From an uncultured Campylobacter sp. (lineage in GTDB: Bacteria; Campylobacterota; Campylobacteria; Campylobacterales; Campylobacteraceae), in assembly GCF_938018035.1 (NCBI RefSeq), contig NZ_CALIJF010000079.1, positions 1-22,528 of the forward strand: a stretch of DNA of 22,528 bases. The letters are read 5' to 3'. Numbering within the stretch: position 1 is the stretch's first letter; the number at the start of each line of letters is the position of its first letter. Below, in pieces: positions 1-6,932 of the stretch. The position numbers and the translations under genes were made by a program. The notes beneath the pieces were generated by a model. The model was not told where the DNA came from and made no database searches. It saw only the letters and a program-made list of their open reading frames with translations.

Positions 1-248
1 CGCGGCAAGATATTCGTGATCCGGGCTAAACGCGGACAGCCGCAGCATTGATTTAAGCGTAGCCGGCGGCAATATCCTTCAAGCGCCGCACCCGCATAAT
101 ACCGGGATAGGCAAAGCTCGGCGGCATCATCTCGATCGACAAGCACGGACATACGGGCTCATGGACGAAAGACAAGCTTGGCATGTATCACGGCGAAGCA
201 ATGCTTGGAGCCAAACCGATCGTTTACTGGCCGCTAGGAGAGAAATGA
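1..248 (+). pseudogene. Decayed 3' end of an unrecognised protein gene
   Basis: No single frame is open here, but protein-like sequence moves forward through the three plus frames. Frame 1 reads GKIFVIRAKRG near base 7. Frame 2 is open from about base 20 to 115 and ends in a stretch like APHPHNTGIGKA. Frame 3 is open from 111 and reads KLGGIISIDKHGHTGSW, then IVYWPLGEK and a TGA at 246-248. The changes are what single-base indels in one ancestral gene would give. I do not recognise the family and assign no function. The region is cut by the window edge, so the true 5' part is unseen. A chance open frame or a sequencing error is possible, so confidence is low. Confidence 0.35.
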
Positions 249-960
249 TAAAATTTAAGCAGGCGGCGAATAGCGCGAAGGTCGTAAGAGCGCCCAGCGA
301 GAGATGATCAAATTTAGCCTCTTTTGTCTCGTTTGCTCTTTGGCTCGCTCCGCGCAAATTCTAAAATTTGCCGCGTGCTTTAAAAAGATAGGTGTGCATT
401 TTGAAGGGCGGCTACGCGCTTGAAATAGCTTCGTCGCGCGTTTTAATAAAACTTCGCTTCGGCAGAGCAGAGCTTATCTAAATTTTAAAATTTACCCGCG
501 CGTAGTCCACGCCAACGCTCCGAGCGACAAGAATGGGAGGCGGGATAGCTTCCGTTCGAGTATCAAACAGCTTTTTGCGTTAGTTACGAATACGGCGTGT
601 ATGAGACGACAGGGCAAGCAGGCTCGATTGACGCGCTGCAAAATTTTCGCAAAATTTTGCTGGTTGTCGCGCGCAGTTTTATCTAAACTGCCGTTAAATT
701 CTATCCCTAGCTGTCGCGATCTTGCCCGCGTCCAAATAAAATTTAACGAAATTCCGTAGAATTTTCGCTGCGTATTCTGCAAGCCGGCGGGCGAAATTTT
801 GCGGACGCGACCGAATTGCATGCACAAATTCCGCCGTCAAATTATAATCTGGCGCAAATTTTTACGAACCGAATCGCTAGCTAAATTTAAACCCGCGCGG
901 TTAAGCCCAGCAAGCTCGCTTGCTAAAATTTCGTTCGCGCAGAATTTCATTTGGGTAAAG
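249..960. other. Gene-free stretch rich in RAATTY words
   Basis: About 710 bases hold no frame with convincing protein-like composition. The open frames here are short and rich in Arg, Ser, Leu and Lys, as expected for shadow frames. The sequence mixes GC-rich pieces with many AAATTT, AAATTC and GAATTC words. A perfect inverted repeat, AGCAAGC-TC-GCTTGCT, lies at 909-924, about 40 bases past the stop of the minus-strand kinase gene. It has no T-run on the minus strand, so I do not call it a terminator. Confidence 0.5.
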
Positions 961-2067
961 TTAAAATTCCAGCCGAAACTCCGTCTCACCCGGCTCGCTT
1001 CTGCACGAAATTTTAAGCCCGAGCTCGTCGCAGTATTTTTTGGCGATAAAAAGCCCGATGCCAAAGCCGCCGTTACGTTCGTCAAAGCGGGTGTAAAGCT
1101 CGAAAATATGCGGCAAATTTTGCTGCGCGATGCCCGCGCCGCTGTTTTTGATGCGAAGCGAGCGCTCGCTTAGGCTCACCTCGACGCAGCCGAGCTCATC
1201 ACAATATTTTATCGCGTTGCCAAGCAGATTGTCGATGATCTTTCGCAGCTTAAACTCATCCGCGCAAAAGGCTACCGGGCGCAGATCGGCGCTTAAGCTT
1301 ATGCACTTTTGCTCAGCAGAGACGCCGAAATACTCGATACGACTTTGCAGCAGCTCGCCTAAATTTACCTCTCGCCCGCTGCCGCTTTTGTTTAAGCTTA
1401 GCGCGGTTAGGTCTTCAAACAGCGCGTTTATCGTGTTTGCGCCCGCCTTGATATTGCCCAGATATTTTTTCGCATCGGTATCGAAAAGCTCGATACTCAT
1501 CAAAATCACGCTAAGCGGGGTTTTTATCTCGTGCGTGGTATCGCGGATGAAGCCGTCAAGAAACTCGATCTTTTCGTAAAGCGGGCGCAGCGAAAGGCGG
1601 ATGATAAAATACGCGATCAGCAAAATAAGCGCCAAGACAAGCGCGCTCGCGGCTAAAATTTTAAGCTTTAGCGCCGATAGCTTGCCCTCAAGCGCATCCG
1701 TTTTGATCGCTACGTAGTACTCCGTGCCATCCTTGCCGGTGAGATTAAACTGCTCGATCCTGCTGGTCCCCTCCATATACACGCGCGGCGCGTCGTCCCT
1801 CGGCTCGAAATCCCGCGCGATCTCATCGCTGCTATTCAGATCCGCAGCGTATGCCTGCATAGCGTCGAAATCGCTCTCGTTTAATCGCCCGCCGCGCGCG
1901 AGCTTAGCCTCTAAGCCATGTTTGAAATCTCTGATCGCAAAGGCATCGCGATCCGCGATAAAAAACTTCTCCCGCTCGTAAAATACGCTGCTTACCAGCG
2001 CCAAAAACAAGACGCTAGTAAGCGTGTAGAGCAAAAAAATCGGTAGAATTTGACGCATTTTGGACAC
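961..2067 (-). CDS. Sensor histidine kinase of a two-component system
   Basis: Inner-membrane sensor kinase of 368 residues. The order is a short N-terminal tail, TM1 (about 8-29), a periplasmic sensor region of about 105 residues, and TM2 (about 136-157). The dimerisation/phosphoacceptor H-box is DTTHEIKTPLSV with H179, and the HATPase domain follows. Visible ATP-site motifs are the N-box (N280, N284 in IIDNLLGNAIKY), a G1-like NSGAGI around 308-313 in which the usual Asp is replaced, an F-box HIFELYTRFD, and the G2 motif GGFGIGLFIAKKY. I chose the GTG start at 2067 because AGGAG sits four bases upstream; an ATG nine bases further in (2058) is the alternative. It starts 9 bases after the response regulator stop, so the two are surely co-transcribed. 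The periplasmic domain matches no sensor fold I know, so the signal is unknown. Confidence 0.93.
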   Translation of the reverse strand: MSKMRQILPIFLLYTLTSVLFLALVSSVFYEREKFFIADRDAFAIRDFKHGLEAKLARGGRLNESDFDAMQAYAADLNSSDEIARDFEPRDDAPRVYMEGTSRIEQFNLTGKDGTEYYVAIKTDALEGKLSALKLKILAASALVLALILLIAYFIIRLSLRPLYEKIEFLDGFIRDTTHEIKTPLSVILMSIELFDTDAKKYLGNIKAGANTINALFEDLTALSLNKSGSGREVNLGELLQSRIEYFGVSAEQKCISLSADLRPVAFCADEFKLRKIIDNLLGNAIKYCDELGCVEVSLSERSLRIKNSGAGIAQQNLPHIFELYTRFDERNGGFGIGLFIAKKYCDELGLKISCRSEPGETEFRLEF

Positions 2068-2076
2068 GGCGCGCTC

Positions 2077-2739
2077 CTAGAGATATTTGTAGCCGAGCTT
2101 GGAAGCGTTTATGATGCGATCCTTGCCCAAAATTTTTCGCAGCTCCGCGATATAAACGCGCAGGCTAAGCTCGCTCGGGCTCTCGTCGTAGTCCCACAGC
2201 GCGGCGAAAATTTCATCCTTACTAAGGAATTTATCGCGGTTTTTCAGAAGCAGAGCAAGAAGCCGCGCCTGCTTCTGCGGCATCGGCACGGCTCTTCCGT
2301 CGCGATAAAGCGCATGCTGAGCCATATCAAAGCTAAAATCTCCGCCGATATTTTCGCGCAGGGCGGCGTTGTGGACGAAGGTGCGCTTTAGTAGATTATC
2401 GGCGCGCAGAGCCAGCTCTTTTAGCTCGAAGGGCTTTTTAAGGTAGTCGTCGCAGCCGCTTTTAAAGCCGCTTTCGACATCTTGCAGAGTATTTAGCGAC
2501 GTCGTGAAAATGCACGGTGCTCCGCGCCCCGCCCCGCGCAGCTCGCGAAGCAGCGCAAAGCCGTTGCCGCCGATGATTTTGACGTCGAAGATCCACAGAT
2601 CGAAGCTCTTTTCGTACGCCAATGAAAGCGCCTCGTCGTAGCTTTTGCTGCCGCTTACCTCGTGCCCCGCGCCGCGCATATAGGTGCACATCATGTCTAG
2701 CAGCATCCCCTCGTCCTCGACGATCAAAACTCTTGCCAT
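2077..2739 (-). CDS. OmpR/PhoB-family response regulator
   Basis: DNA-binding transcription regulator of 220 residues and partner of the kinase gene just downstream. The receiver domain (about 1-115) shows the acidic pair E8/D9, phosphoacceptor D52 in FDVKI, T79/T80 in CIFTTS, and the conserved Lys-Pro (K102-P103) in DDYLKKPF. A linker leads to a C-terminal winged helix (about 130-220) that ends in the family pattern LRVYIAELRKILG...LGYKYL. A strong ribosome site, AAGGAGG, lies six bases before the ATG. Regulator before kinase with a 9-base gap is the usual operon order. The next gene in the same direction further upstream on the minus strand is the DUF1104 protein at 3213-3746, separated by a terminator. 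It is a possible but unproven target. I cannot match it to a named Campylobacter system. Confidence 0.95.
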   Translation of the reverse strand: MARVLIVEDEGMLLDMMCTYMRGAGHEVSGSKSYDEALSLAYEKSFDLWIFDVKIIGGNGFALLRELRGAGRGAPCIFTTSLNTLQDVESGFKSGCDDYLKKPFELKELALRADNLLKRTFVHNAALRENIGGDFSFDMAQHALYRDGRAVPMPQKQARLLALLLKNRDKFLSKDEIFAALWDYDESPSELSLRVYIAELRKILGKDRIINASKLGYKYL

Positions 2740-3159
2740 AGCCCGCCTCCTTGCGTAGAATTTTTGAAATTATACCCTGTGAAATTCCACGTAAAATTTA
2801 ATTGCAAAATTTCGCGGCAAATTTTATCTTGGCGAAAACGGCGCGTCTTAGCTCTAAGGCACGCTTCGTAAATTTAGATTGCTTGCCTAGTAATTAATTT
2901 GCGCAGTGCGCAAAGCGGCGCAAGAGGCTAAAATTTTACGATATAAAATTTTCGCGCCGCGGAATTTTAAAATTTACAGGCAAAACGCCGGAGCTTTAAA
3001 ATTTCGCCGCTACAAAATTCTAAAATTTTGTATCGTAAAATTTAACGACGCAGAATTTCAGAACCTCGCCTACGCCGATAAAATTTTGCGAAATTTCATC
3101 GGCGCTATGCCGCATAAGCTTCAAAGCTAAATTTTAAAATTTCTACGCCCTGATCTGTT
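2740..3159. other. Gene-free spacer dense in RAATTY hexamers
   Basis: No coding frame in this spacer has protein-like composition. I count by eye about 19 RAATTY hexamers (mostly AAATTT, with some AAATTC and GAATTT) in about 420 bases, against only a few AATT cores with other flanks. The promoter of the response regulator must lie in its left part (2740 to about 2850), but I see no -10 box there that stands out from the AT-rich words. Confidence 0.55.
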
Positions 3160-3191
3160 AAAACAAAATTCCGCGCAAATGCTGCGCGGAA
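3160..3191 (-). terminator. Rho-independent terminator of the DUF1104 gene
   Basis: Read on the minus strand, an 8-bp perfect stem TTCCGCGC/GCGCGGAA with a 7-base loop (stem arms 3184-3191 and 3169-3176) is followed at once by TTTTGTTT. It lies about 20 bases past the stop codon of the DUF1104 gene. Confidence 0.8.
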
Positions 3192-3212
3192 CTAAATGGC
3201 TTGCGCGGGCGA

Positions 3213-3746
3213 CTATTGCTGCGTCATAGGGCACATAGCAGCGCCGGCGTTTTGATTGCACGGCATCGCGTCTCTTGGCGGCATTGCCGGACCCGCACCG
3301 TCGCCCATTCTTTCATGCGGCATATGACCGCGCTCGCCGGGAGCCGCCTGCGATCTGTACGGACCGAACCCGTGAGCGGGCCTTTTAAATTTGCCGAAAT
3401 TACCGCGATCCTTAAGCTCGATATCCAGCCTATCTGCTTGCTCGACGCTTAGCTTGCCCACCTGGGCGTTATAGTTTTGTCTAAACTCGTCTAGGAATTT
3501 CTCGCGATCCTCGACGCTCATAGCGTCCAGCTTCTTTTTAAACTCGGTCTTAAATCCGCGCTTGAGATCCCTTGCCTGCGCTCTTAGCTCGCCCGCGCGC
3601 TTGTCGATCTCAAACGCCGCTTCGCTTAAGCTCTTGGCGTCCGCGCCTGCGACTGCGGCATTGATCTGCTCGGGGCTGCTTGAGCTAAAATCTGCGGCGA
3701 ACAGCACGCCCGCGACTAAAACGCTTGCTAAAACAATCTTTTTCAT
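3213..3746 (-). CDS. Secreted DUF1104-family protein with Met/His/Cys-rich tail
   Basis: Small exported protein of 177 residues. The ATG at 3746 is chosen because AAAGGAG stands just upstream and a clean signal peptide follows (MKKIVLASVLVAGVLFA, likely cut before ADF). An open frame runs further upstream, but it lacks a ribosome site and would bury the signal peptide. The mature N-terminal part (about 25-115) is a charged, probably helical region with the pattern MSVEDREKFLDEF and LSVEQADRLDIEL, which I associate with the DUF1104 proteins of Campylobacterota. Their exact role is unknown, and the shape recalls periplasmic Spy/CpxP-like helical proteins. Residues 125-177 are rich in Met, His, Pro and Gly, with C163 and C172 near the end. 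This could bind metal, but that is inference. It ends in its own terminator, so it is a single-gene unit. Confidence 0.85.
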   Translation of the reverse strand: MKKIVLASVLVAGVLFAADFSSSSPEQINAAVAGADAKSLSEAAFEIDKRAGELRAQARDLKRGFKTEFKKKLDAMSVEDREKFLDEFRQNYNAQVGKLSVEQADRLDIELKDRGNFGKFKRPAHGFGPYRSQAAPGERGHMPHERMGDGAGPAMPPRDAMPCNQNAGAAMCPMTQQ

Positions 3747-3773
3747 TCTCTCTCCTTTGTGAAAGTTGGCGTG

Positions 3774-3779
3774 ATTGTA
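3774..3779 (-). promoter_or_regulatory. Probable -10 box of the DUF1104 gene
   Basis: On the minus strand TACAAT stands 27 bases before the ATG, after a T-rich stretch, as in Campylobacter sigma-70 promoters. There is no clear -35 box. Confidence 0.4.
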
Positions 3780-4035
3780 ATAAAAAGTCGTGAAGAAAAA
3801 GTTAAGCTTCGCAAAAGTCGCAAAGAGGGTTAAATTTTGAAATTTTGCGAGTGCTACCGACAAGTTTGCCTTTGACATACGAGCTTTAAATTTAGGCGTA
3901 AATTTTAAATTTACGTGCGCTCGGCGCGAGATCGCCGTTCTTTCGCAAAGCCGCTTTAAGCGCATGAAAATCACGCGTAAGCTCATTTTAAAGGCGCATA
4001 CGAGCAGGCTAAATTTTAAAATTATTTCAAATCGC

Positions 4036-4041
4036 TATAAT
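4036..4041 (+). promoter_or_regulatory. Probable -10 box of the DUF1275 gene
   Basis: TATAAT in the context GCTATAATTTTT, 24 bases before the start codon. The same GCTATAAT word precedes lpxB and serB in this window. The rest of the roughly 300-base spacer between the divergent genes (3747-4065) is AT-rich with no coding signal. Confidence 0.55.
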
Positions 4042-4065
4042 TTTTCAAAAATTTAAGGAAGCCAG

Positions 4066-4767
4066 ATGAAAATTTTAAATTTTGCGCGGACGAGCCTTGG
4101 CGCAAACATATATCAGGGCATGGGTTTTGGCATCACGATGATGTTTTGCGGCGGTTTTATCGACGCTTATACCTTCATAAAGCGCGGCGGCACGCTAGTG
4201 GCGGGGCAGACGGGCAACGTTACCTTTCTCTCGGTGGATTTGGCGACGCGGAATTTTGACGGAGCGCTTACGAAGGGCGTTACGATGCTTGCTTTTATGG
4301 CGGGCGTTTTTGCGGTAAGCATACTGCATACAAAACTTCATAGCGCGTTTTGGCGGCTTGCTACGATAGTGCCGCTGATTACGTTTTGCGCCATCGTGGG
4401 ATTTTTGCCTGCGGATATGCCAGATATCTATATTGTGCCGCCGCTTGCACTGGGGATGGCGATGCAAACGACGGCGTTTAGCGAGGTCGCCGGCAGAGGC
4501 TATAACAATGCCTTTACTACGGGCAATCTCAAAAAGACGATGATCTCTTTGGGCGAATACGTAATGCACCGTAAAAGCGAAGATAAGCGCTCGGTTTTCA
4601 TATACGCAGCCCTCGTAATCAGTTTCGTTGCGGGCGGCATCGCTTCGGCGCTTTTACAAAAGATCTTGGGTTTATATACGATTTTAATTACGGCGGTGAT
4701 TTTGGCGGTAACGGCAGGAATTTACGCCCTTATGCTGATTGAGCGCGAGGATCATCTTTCGTCTTGA
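4066..4767 (+). CDS. DUF1275 (YoaK-like) integral membrane protein
   Basis: Inner-membrane protein of 233 residues. The family signature is plain: GGFIDAYTFI (about 29-38), AGQTGNVTFL (about 46-55), and the internal echo GMAMQTTAF followed by NNAFTTGNLKK in the second half. Hydrophobic segments are spread along the chain (about 70-90, 97-115, 120-137, 175-197 and 203-226), giving roughly five to six membrane spans. DUF1275 proteins are widespread and of unknown function, and a transport role is only guessed from the topology. The start is supported by AAGGA upstream and a TATAAT box. The gene stands alone and converges on sodC, with a shared terminator between them. Confidence 0.88.
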   Translation: MKILNFARTSLGANIYQGMGFGITMMFCGGFIDAYTFIKRGGTLVAGQTGNVTFLSVDLATRNFDGALTKGVTMLAFMAGVFAVSILHTKLHSAFWRLATIVPLITFCAIVGFLPADMPDIYIVPPLALGMAMQTTAFSEVAGRGYNNAFTTGNLKKTMISLGEYVMHRKSEDKRSVFIYAALVISFVAGGIASALLQKILGLYTILITAVILAVTAGIYALMLIEREDHLSS

Positions 4768-4795
4768 ATTTGCGAGGTTGATTTTATCGAAAAGA

Positions 4796-4821
4796 TTTGC
4801 GGAGCGCGAAAGCTCCGCAAA
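4796..4821. terminator. Shared terminator between DUF1275 gene and sodC
   Basis: A perfect 10-bp stem TTTGCGGAGC/GCTCCGCAAA with loop GCGAAA lies between two converging genes. T-rich sequence follows on both sides (GTATTTTG on plus, TCTTTTCG on minus), so it can serve both directions. Confidence 0.72.
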
Positions 4822-4837
4822 GTATTTTGTCGAGCGC

Positions 4838-5383
4838 TTATTTTATAACGCCGCAGACCATTCTAGCGCCGCCGCCGCCGAGCGGCTTCGGATGGTCGCT
4901 GTGGTTATCGCCGCCTACGTGAACCATCAGCGAGTGGCCCTTTAGCTCATCTAGGCTCTTGATTTTCGGAGCTAGCACCGGATAGACCGCATTGCCCTCG
5001 GCATCGACGAAAAGCGCAGGCAGATCACCCTTGTGACCGCCGTCATCCCAAGCGAACGAGTGCTTTTTGGTATCGTTCGGATCCCAGTGACCGCCCGCTT
5101 TCATGCCTAAGCCCTTCTCGGTCGCGCCGCAGTCGGCGTTTTGATGTACGTGAAAGCCGTGCACGCCGCTAGTAAGACCCTTTAAATTCGGGAAAAACGC
5201 CACGCCGTAGTTCGTCTCGACCGCTACGACCTCGCCGACGGTTACGTTGCCCTTCTCGCCCAGCTGCTCCATAGTGATGACGAGGTGCTTGCCCGTCTTA
5301 GGGTCAAAATTTTGCATATCGCCGTGCTCGTGAGCGATCAAGGCGCTTGCGACTAAAATTGATGAAATTAGAAATTTCTTCAT
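4838..5383 (-). CDS. sodC: Periplasmic Cu/Zn superoxide dismutase
   Basis: Converts superoxide to peroxide and oxygen in the periplasm. The protein has 181 residues and a signal peptide (MKKFLISSILVASALIA). Copper ligands are H78 and H80 in GFHVHQNADCG, the bridging H99 in GGHWDP, and H155 in MVHVGGDNH. Zinc ligands are H99, H108, H117 and D120 in GGHKGDLPA. C85 and C177 can form the conserved disulphide, and R174 corresponds to the active-site Arg. All key residues are present, so the enzyme should be active. The ATG at 5383 is preferred over an upstream in-frame start because AAAGGA and the signal peptide fit it. It lies 69 bases after modB in the same direction with its own candidate promoter, and ends at a terminator. 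Confidence 0.96.
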   Translation of the reverse strand: MKKFLISSILVASALIAHEHGDMQNFDPKTGKHLVITMEQLGEKGNVTVGEVVAVETNYGVAFFPNLKGLTSGVHGFHVHQNADCGATEKGLGMKAGGHWDPNDTKKHSFAWDDGGHKGDLPALFVDAEGNAVYPVLAPKIKSLDELKGHSLMVHVGGDNHSDHPKPLGGGGARMVCGVIK

Positions 5384-5414
5384 GAAAAATCCTTTAAAAT
5401 GAAATGTGAGTGCA

Positions 5415-5420
5415 ATTCTA
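5415..5420 (-). promoter_or_regulatory. Probable -10 box of sodC
   Basis: TAGAAT on the minus strand, 31 bases before the sodC ATG, after a run of T-rich blocks at about ten-base spacing, as in Campylobacter promoters. It suggests sodC can be expressed apart from the mod genes. Confidence 0.45.
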
Positions 5421-5452
5421 TCAAAAAAATACTTAAAAATAATTTTTTTCAA

Positions 5453-6118
5453 TTAGATAAATTTCGCTTTTTTATCCAAAAGATTTATCGCGTAAAATAA
5501 AATCAAGCTAAAAATCACGAGCAAAAGGCTTAAAATCAGCGCCCGCTCGTTTTCTCCGTCATACACGGCGCCCATGATCGCAAGGCTTAGCGTGTCGGTT
5601 TTACCCACGATGTTTCCGCCCAGCATCAGCGTGATACCCACTTCGCCGAGCCCGCGCGAGAGCGCTAAAATGAGCGCGGAGCCGAGCGTTTTAAGCGAGC
5701 TTGGAAGGATGACGAGGAGAAAAATTTGAACTCTGTTTTTGCCTAAAATTTGCGCGGCTTCGATTAGGCTCTTCGGAAAGAGCTCAAAGCTCGCACACAC
5801 GGGCTTTACAAACAGCGGCAGCCCCACCAAAAATGCGGCGATTACCAATGAAGAAAAGTTAAAAACGATGTCTAAATTTAACGCAGAGCCGATAAATCCG
5901 CTCTTTCCAAAAACGTAAAGTAGCAAAAATCCCGTCGCGATCGGCGGGAAGATGAGCGGAAAAATCACTAAAATTTCGACGATCTTTTTAAATTTGGCTT
6001 TGCTAAAAGCTAAAAAATACGCAATTGCTAGCCCTATTGAAATCAGCAGCAAAAAGCTGCAAAATAGGGCTTTGACGCTTAGTATCAGAGGATGTGCGAT
6101 CCAAGCGATGTCGCTCAT
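5453..6118 (-). CDS. modB: ModB-type molybdate ABC transporter permease
   Basis: Membrane subunit of an oxyanion importer, 221 residues, with about five to six membrane spans (for example 13-38, 48-70, 90-105, 131-153 and 194-216). The loop EAAQILGKNRVQIFLLVILP (about 120-139) is the conserved cytoplasmic coupling motif that contacts the ATPase. The following RGLGEVGITLMLGGNIVGKTDTL matches the ModB pattern and favours molybdate or tungstate over other ions. The ATG overlaps the modA stop codon (ATGA), so translation is coupled. Normally modC, the ATPase, follows; here sodC follows instead and no ATPase gene is present in the window. The partner ATPase must be encoded elsewhere, or the transporter is incomplete. 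Confidence 0.85.
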   Translation of the reverse strand: MSDIAWIAHPLILSVKALFCSFLLLISIGLAIAYFLAFSKAKFKKIVEILVIFPLIFPPIATGFLLLYVFGKSGFIGSALNLDIVFNFSSLVIAAFLVGLPLFVKPVCASFELFPKSLIEAAQILGKNRVQIFLLVILPSSLKTLGSALILALSRGLGEVGITLMLGGNIVGKTDTLSLAIMGAVYDGENERALILSLLLVIFSLILFYAINLLDKKAKFI

Positions 6119-6816
6119 TTAAGACCGAATTTTGAAAAAATATCTTTTGAGCGGTCCGATTGAAATTCCTCCATCACCTTTTCGCAAAGCGCCTGCTCCC
6201 TGCACGCGCTAAGCATCGCGATGCCGATAAATGCGGGGCTGTAGAGGCTCTCGTCGATGTAGATGATCGAGCCGAACTCATCTTTTTTGGCGACCGCTTC
6301 GGTGCTGTTGATAAAGCCCGCCTGCACCTCGCCGTTGACGACGTAAGCGACTACCTGCGGCACGCCCGCAACGGCTAAAATTTTATTTTTTACCGGCTCC
6401 ATCTTGGCGTTTTGTAAAAACTCGTTCGTTCTGATACCGTAAATCGCCTTTTTAGGATCTGGCATCGCGATTTTATCGAACTTTGCGATCTCCGAGACGT
6501 CGTTTATTTTGATATTTTTCGGCGTCACCAAAACTAGCGTGCCGCGCCCGACGCGTTCAAATTTAGTGATATTTAGATCGCTTTTTTTCAAAAACGCCTC
6601 GTCGCCCACGATGAATGAAATTTTATTCTCGCGCGATTGAATGACGAGCTGGCCGAGGTTGGCAAACGATCTAGCCACGTCCATGCCATCTTTTTTCAAA
6701 TTTTCGATCACGGCTGAGACGGGCTTTTTATATCCGCCGCCGGATGCGATTATCAGCTGATCCGTGCAGAATGAAACGCTTGCCGCAAGCGCCAAAATAA
6801 AAGCAATTTTTTTCAT
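6115..6816 (-). CDS. modA: Molybdate/tungstate-type periplasmic binding protein (ModA-like)
   Basis: Probable substrate-binding protein of the transporter, 233 residues. The signal sequence is MKKIAFILALAASVSF; Cys17 follows at a lipobox-like spot, but Phe before it makes lipidation doubtful. The mature start LIIASGGGYKKPV (about 21-33) and the two-lobed pattern fit the ModA class: the VGRGTLVLV hinge region, then MPDPKKAIYG, and later VVNGEVQAGFINSTEA. Cys residues in the ACREQALCEKV stretch near the C-terminus could pair. It overlaps modB by four bases and follows modD after 116 bases that hold a promoter. Specificity (molybdate, tungstate or another oxyanion) cannot be read from the sequence, and the symbol rests partly on the adjacent modB and modD. 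Confidence 0.75.
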   Translation of the reverse strand: MKKIAFILALAASVSFCTDQLIIASGGGYKKPVSAVIENLKKDGMDVARSFANLGQLVIQSRENKISFIVGDEAFLKKSDLNITKFERVGRGTLVLVTPKNIKINDVSEIAKFDKIAMPDPKKAIYGIRTNEFLQNAKMEPVKNKILAVAGVPQVVAYVVNGEVQAGFINSTEAVAKKDEFGSIIYIDESLYSPAFIGIAMLSACREQALCEKVMEEFQSDRSKDIFSKFGLK

Positions 6817-6852
6817 GAAAATCCTTTTTTTGAAATTTTAAGAATTTTACAA

Positions 6853-6877
6853 AATATACTCTTATTTATTAATAAAT
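6853..6877 (-). promoter_or_regulatory. modA promoter with adjacent 14-bp palindrome
   Basis: On the minus strand TATATT (6853-6858) is a fair -10 box about 37 bases before the modA ATG. Five bases upstream of it lies ATTTATTAATAAAT (6864-6877), a perfect 14-bp palindrome placed where a repressor would block RNA polymerase. Regulation by a ModE-like protein is possible but is not shown by the sequence. Confidence 0.4.
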
Positions 6878-6932
6878 CGCATTTTTATGCCCTGTTTTAG
6901 ACTTTTATGTCTTAAAATTTAAAATTTAATAT

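Noticed and set aside
909..924. AGCAAGC-TC-GCTTGCT palindrome as terminator of the kinase operon
   Set aside because: On the minus strand it is followed by GGGCTTAA, not by T, and the two-base loop is unfavourable.
492..1173. Open frames of about 110-125 codons on both strands around the end of the kinase gene
   Set aside because: Composition is that of shadow frames (Arg/Ser/Leu/Phe-rich, no domain), part overlaps the clear kinase gene on the other strand, and no ribosome site supports them.
3747..3986. Upstream extension of the DUF1104 protein by about 80 residues
   Set aside because: It would place a clean signal peptide in the middle of the protein and ignore the AAAGGAG directly before the ATG at 3746.
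5384..5452. Upstream extension of SodC
   Set aside because: The signal peptide and AAAGGA fit the ATG at 5383; the extension reads through the likely promoter.
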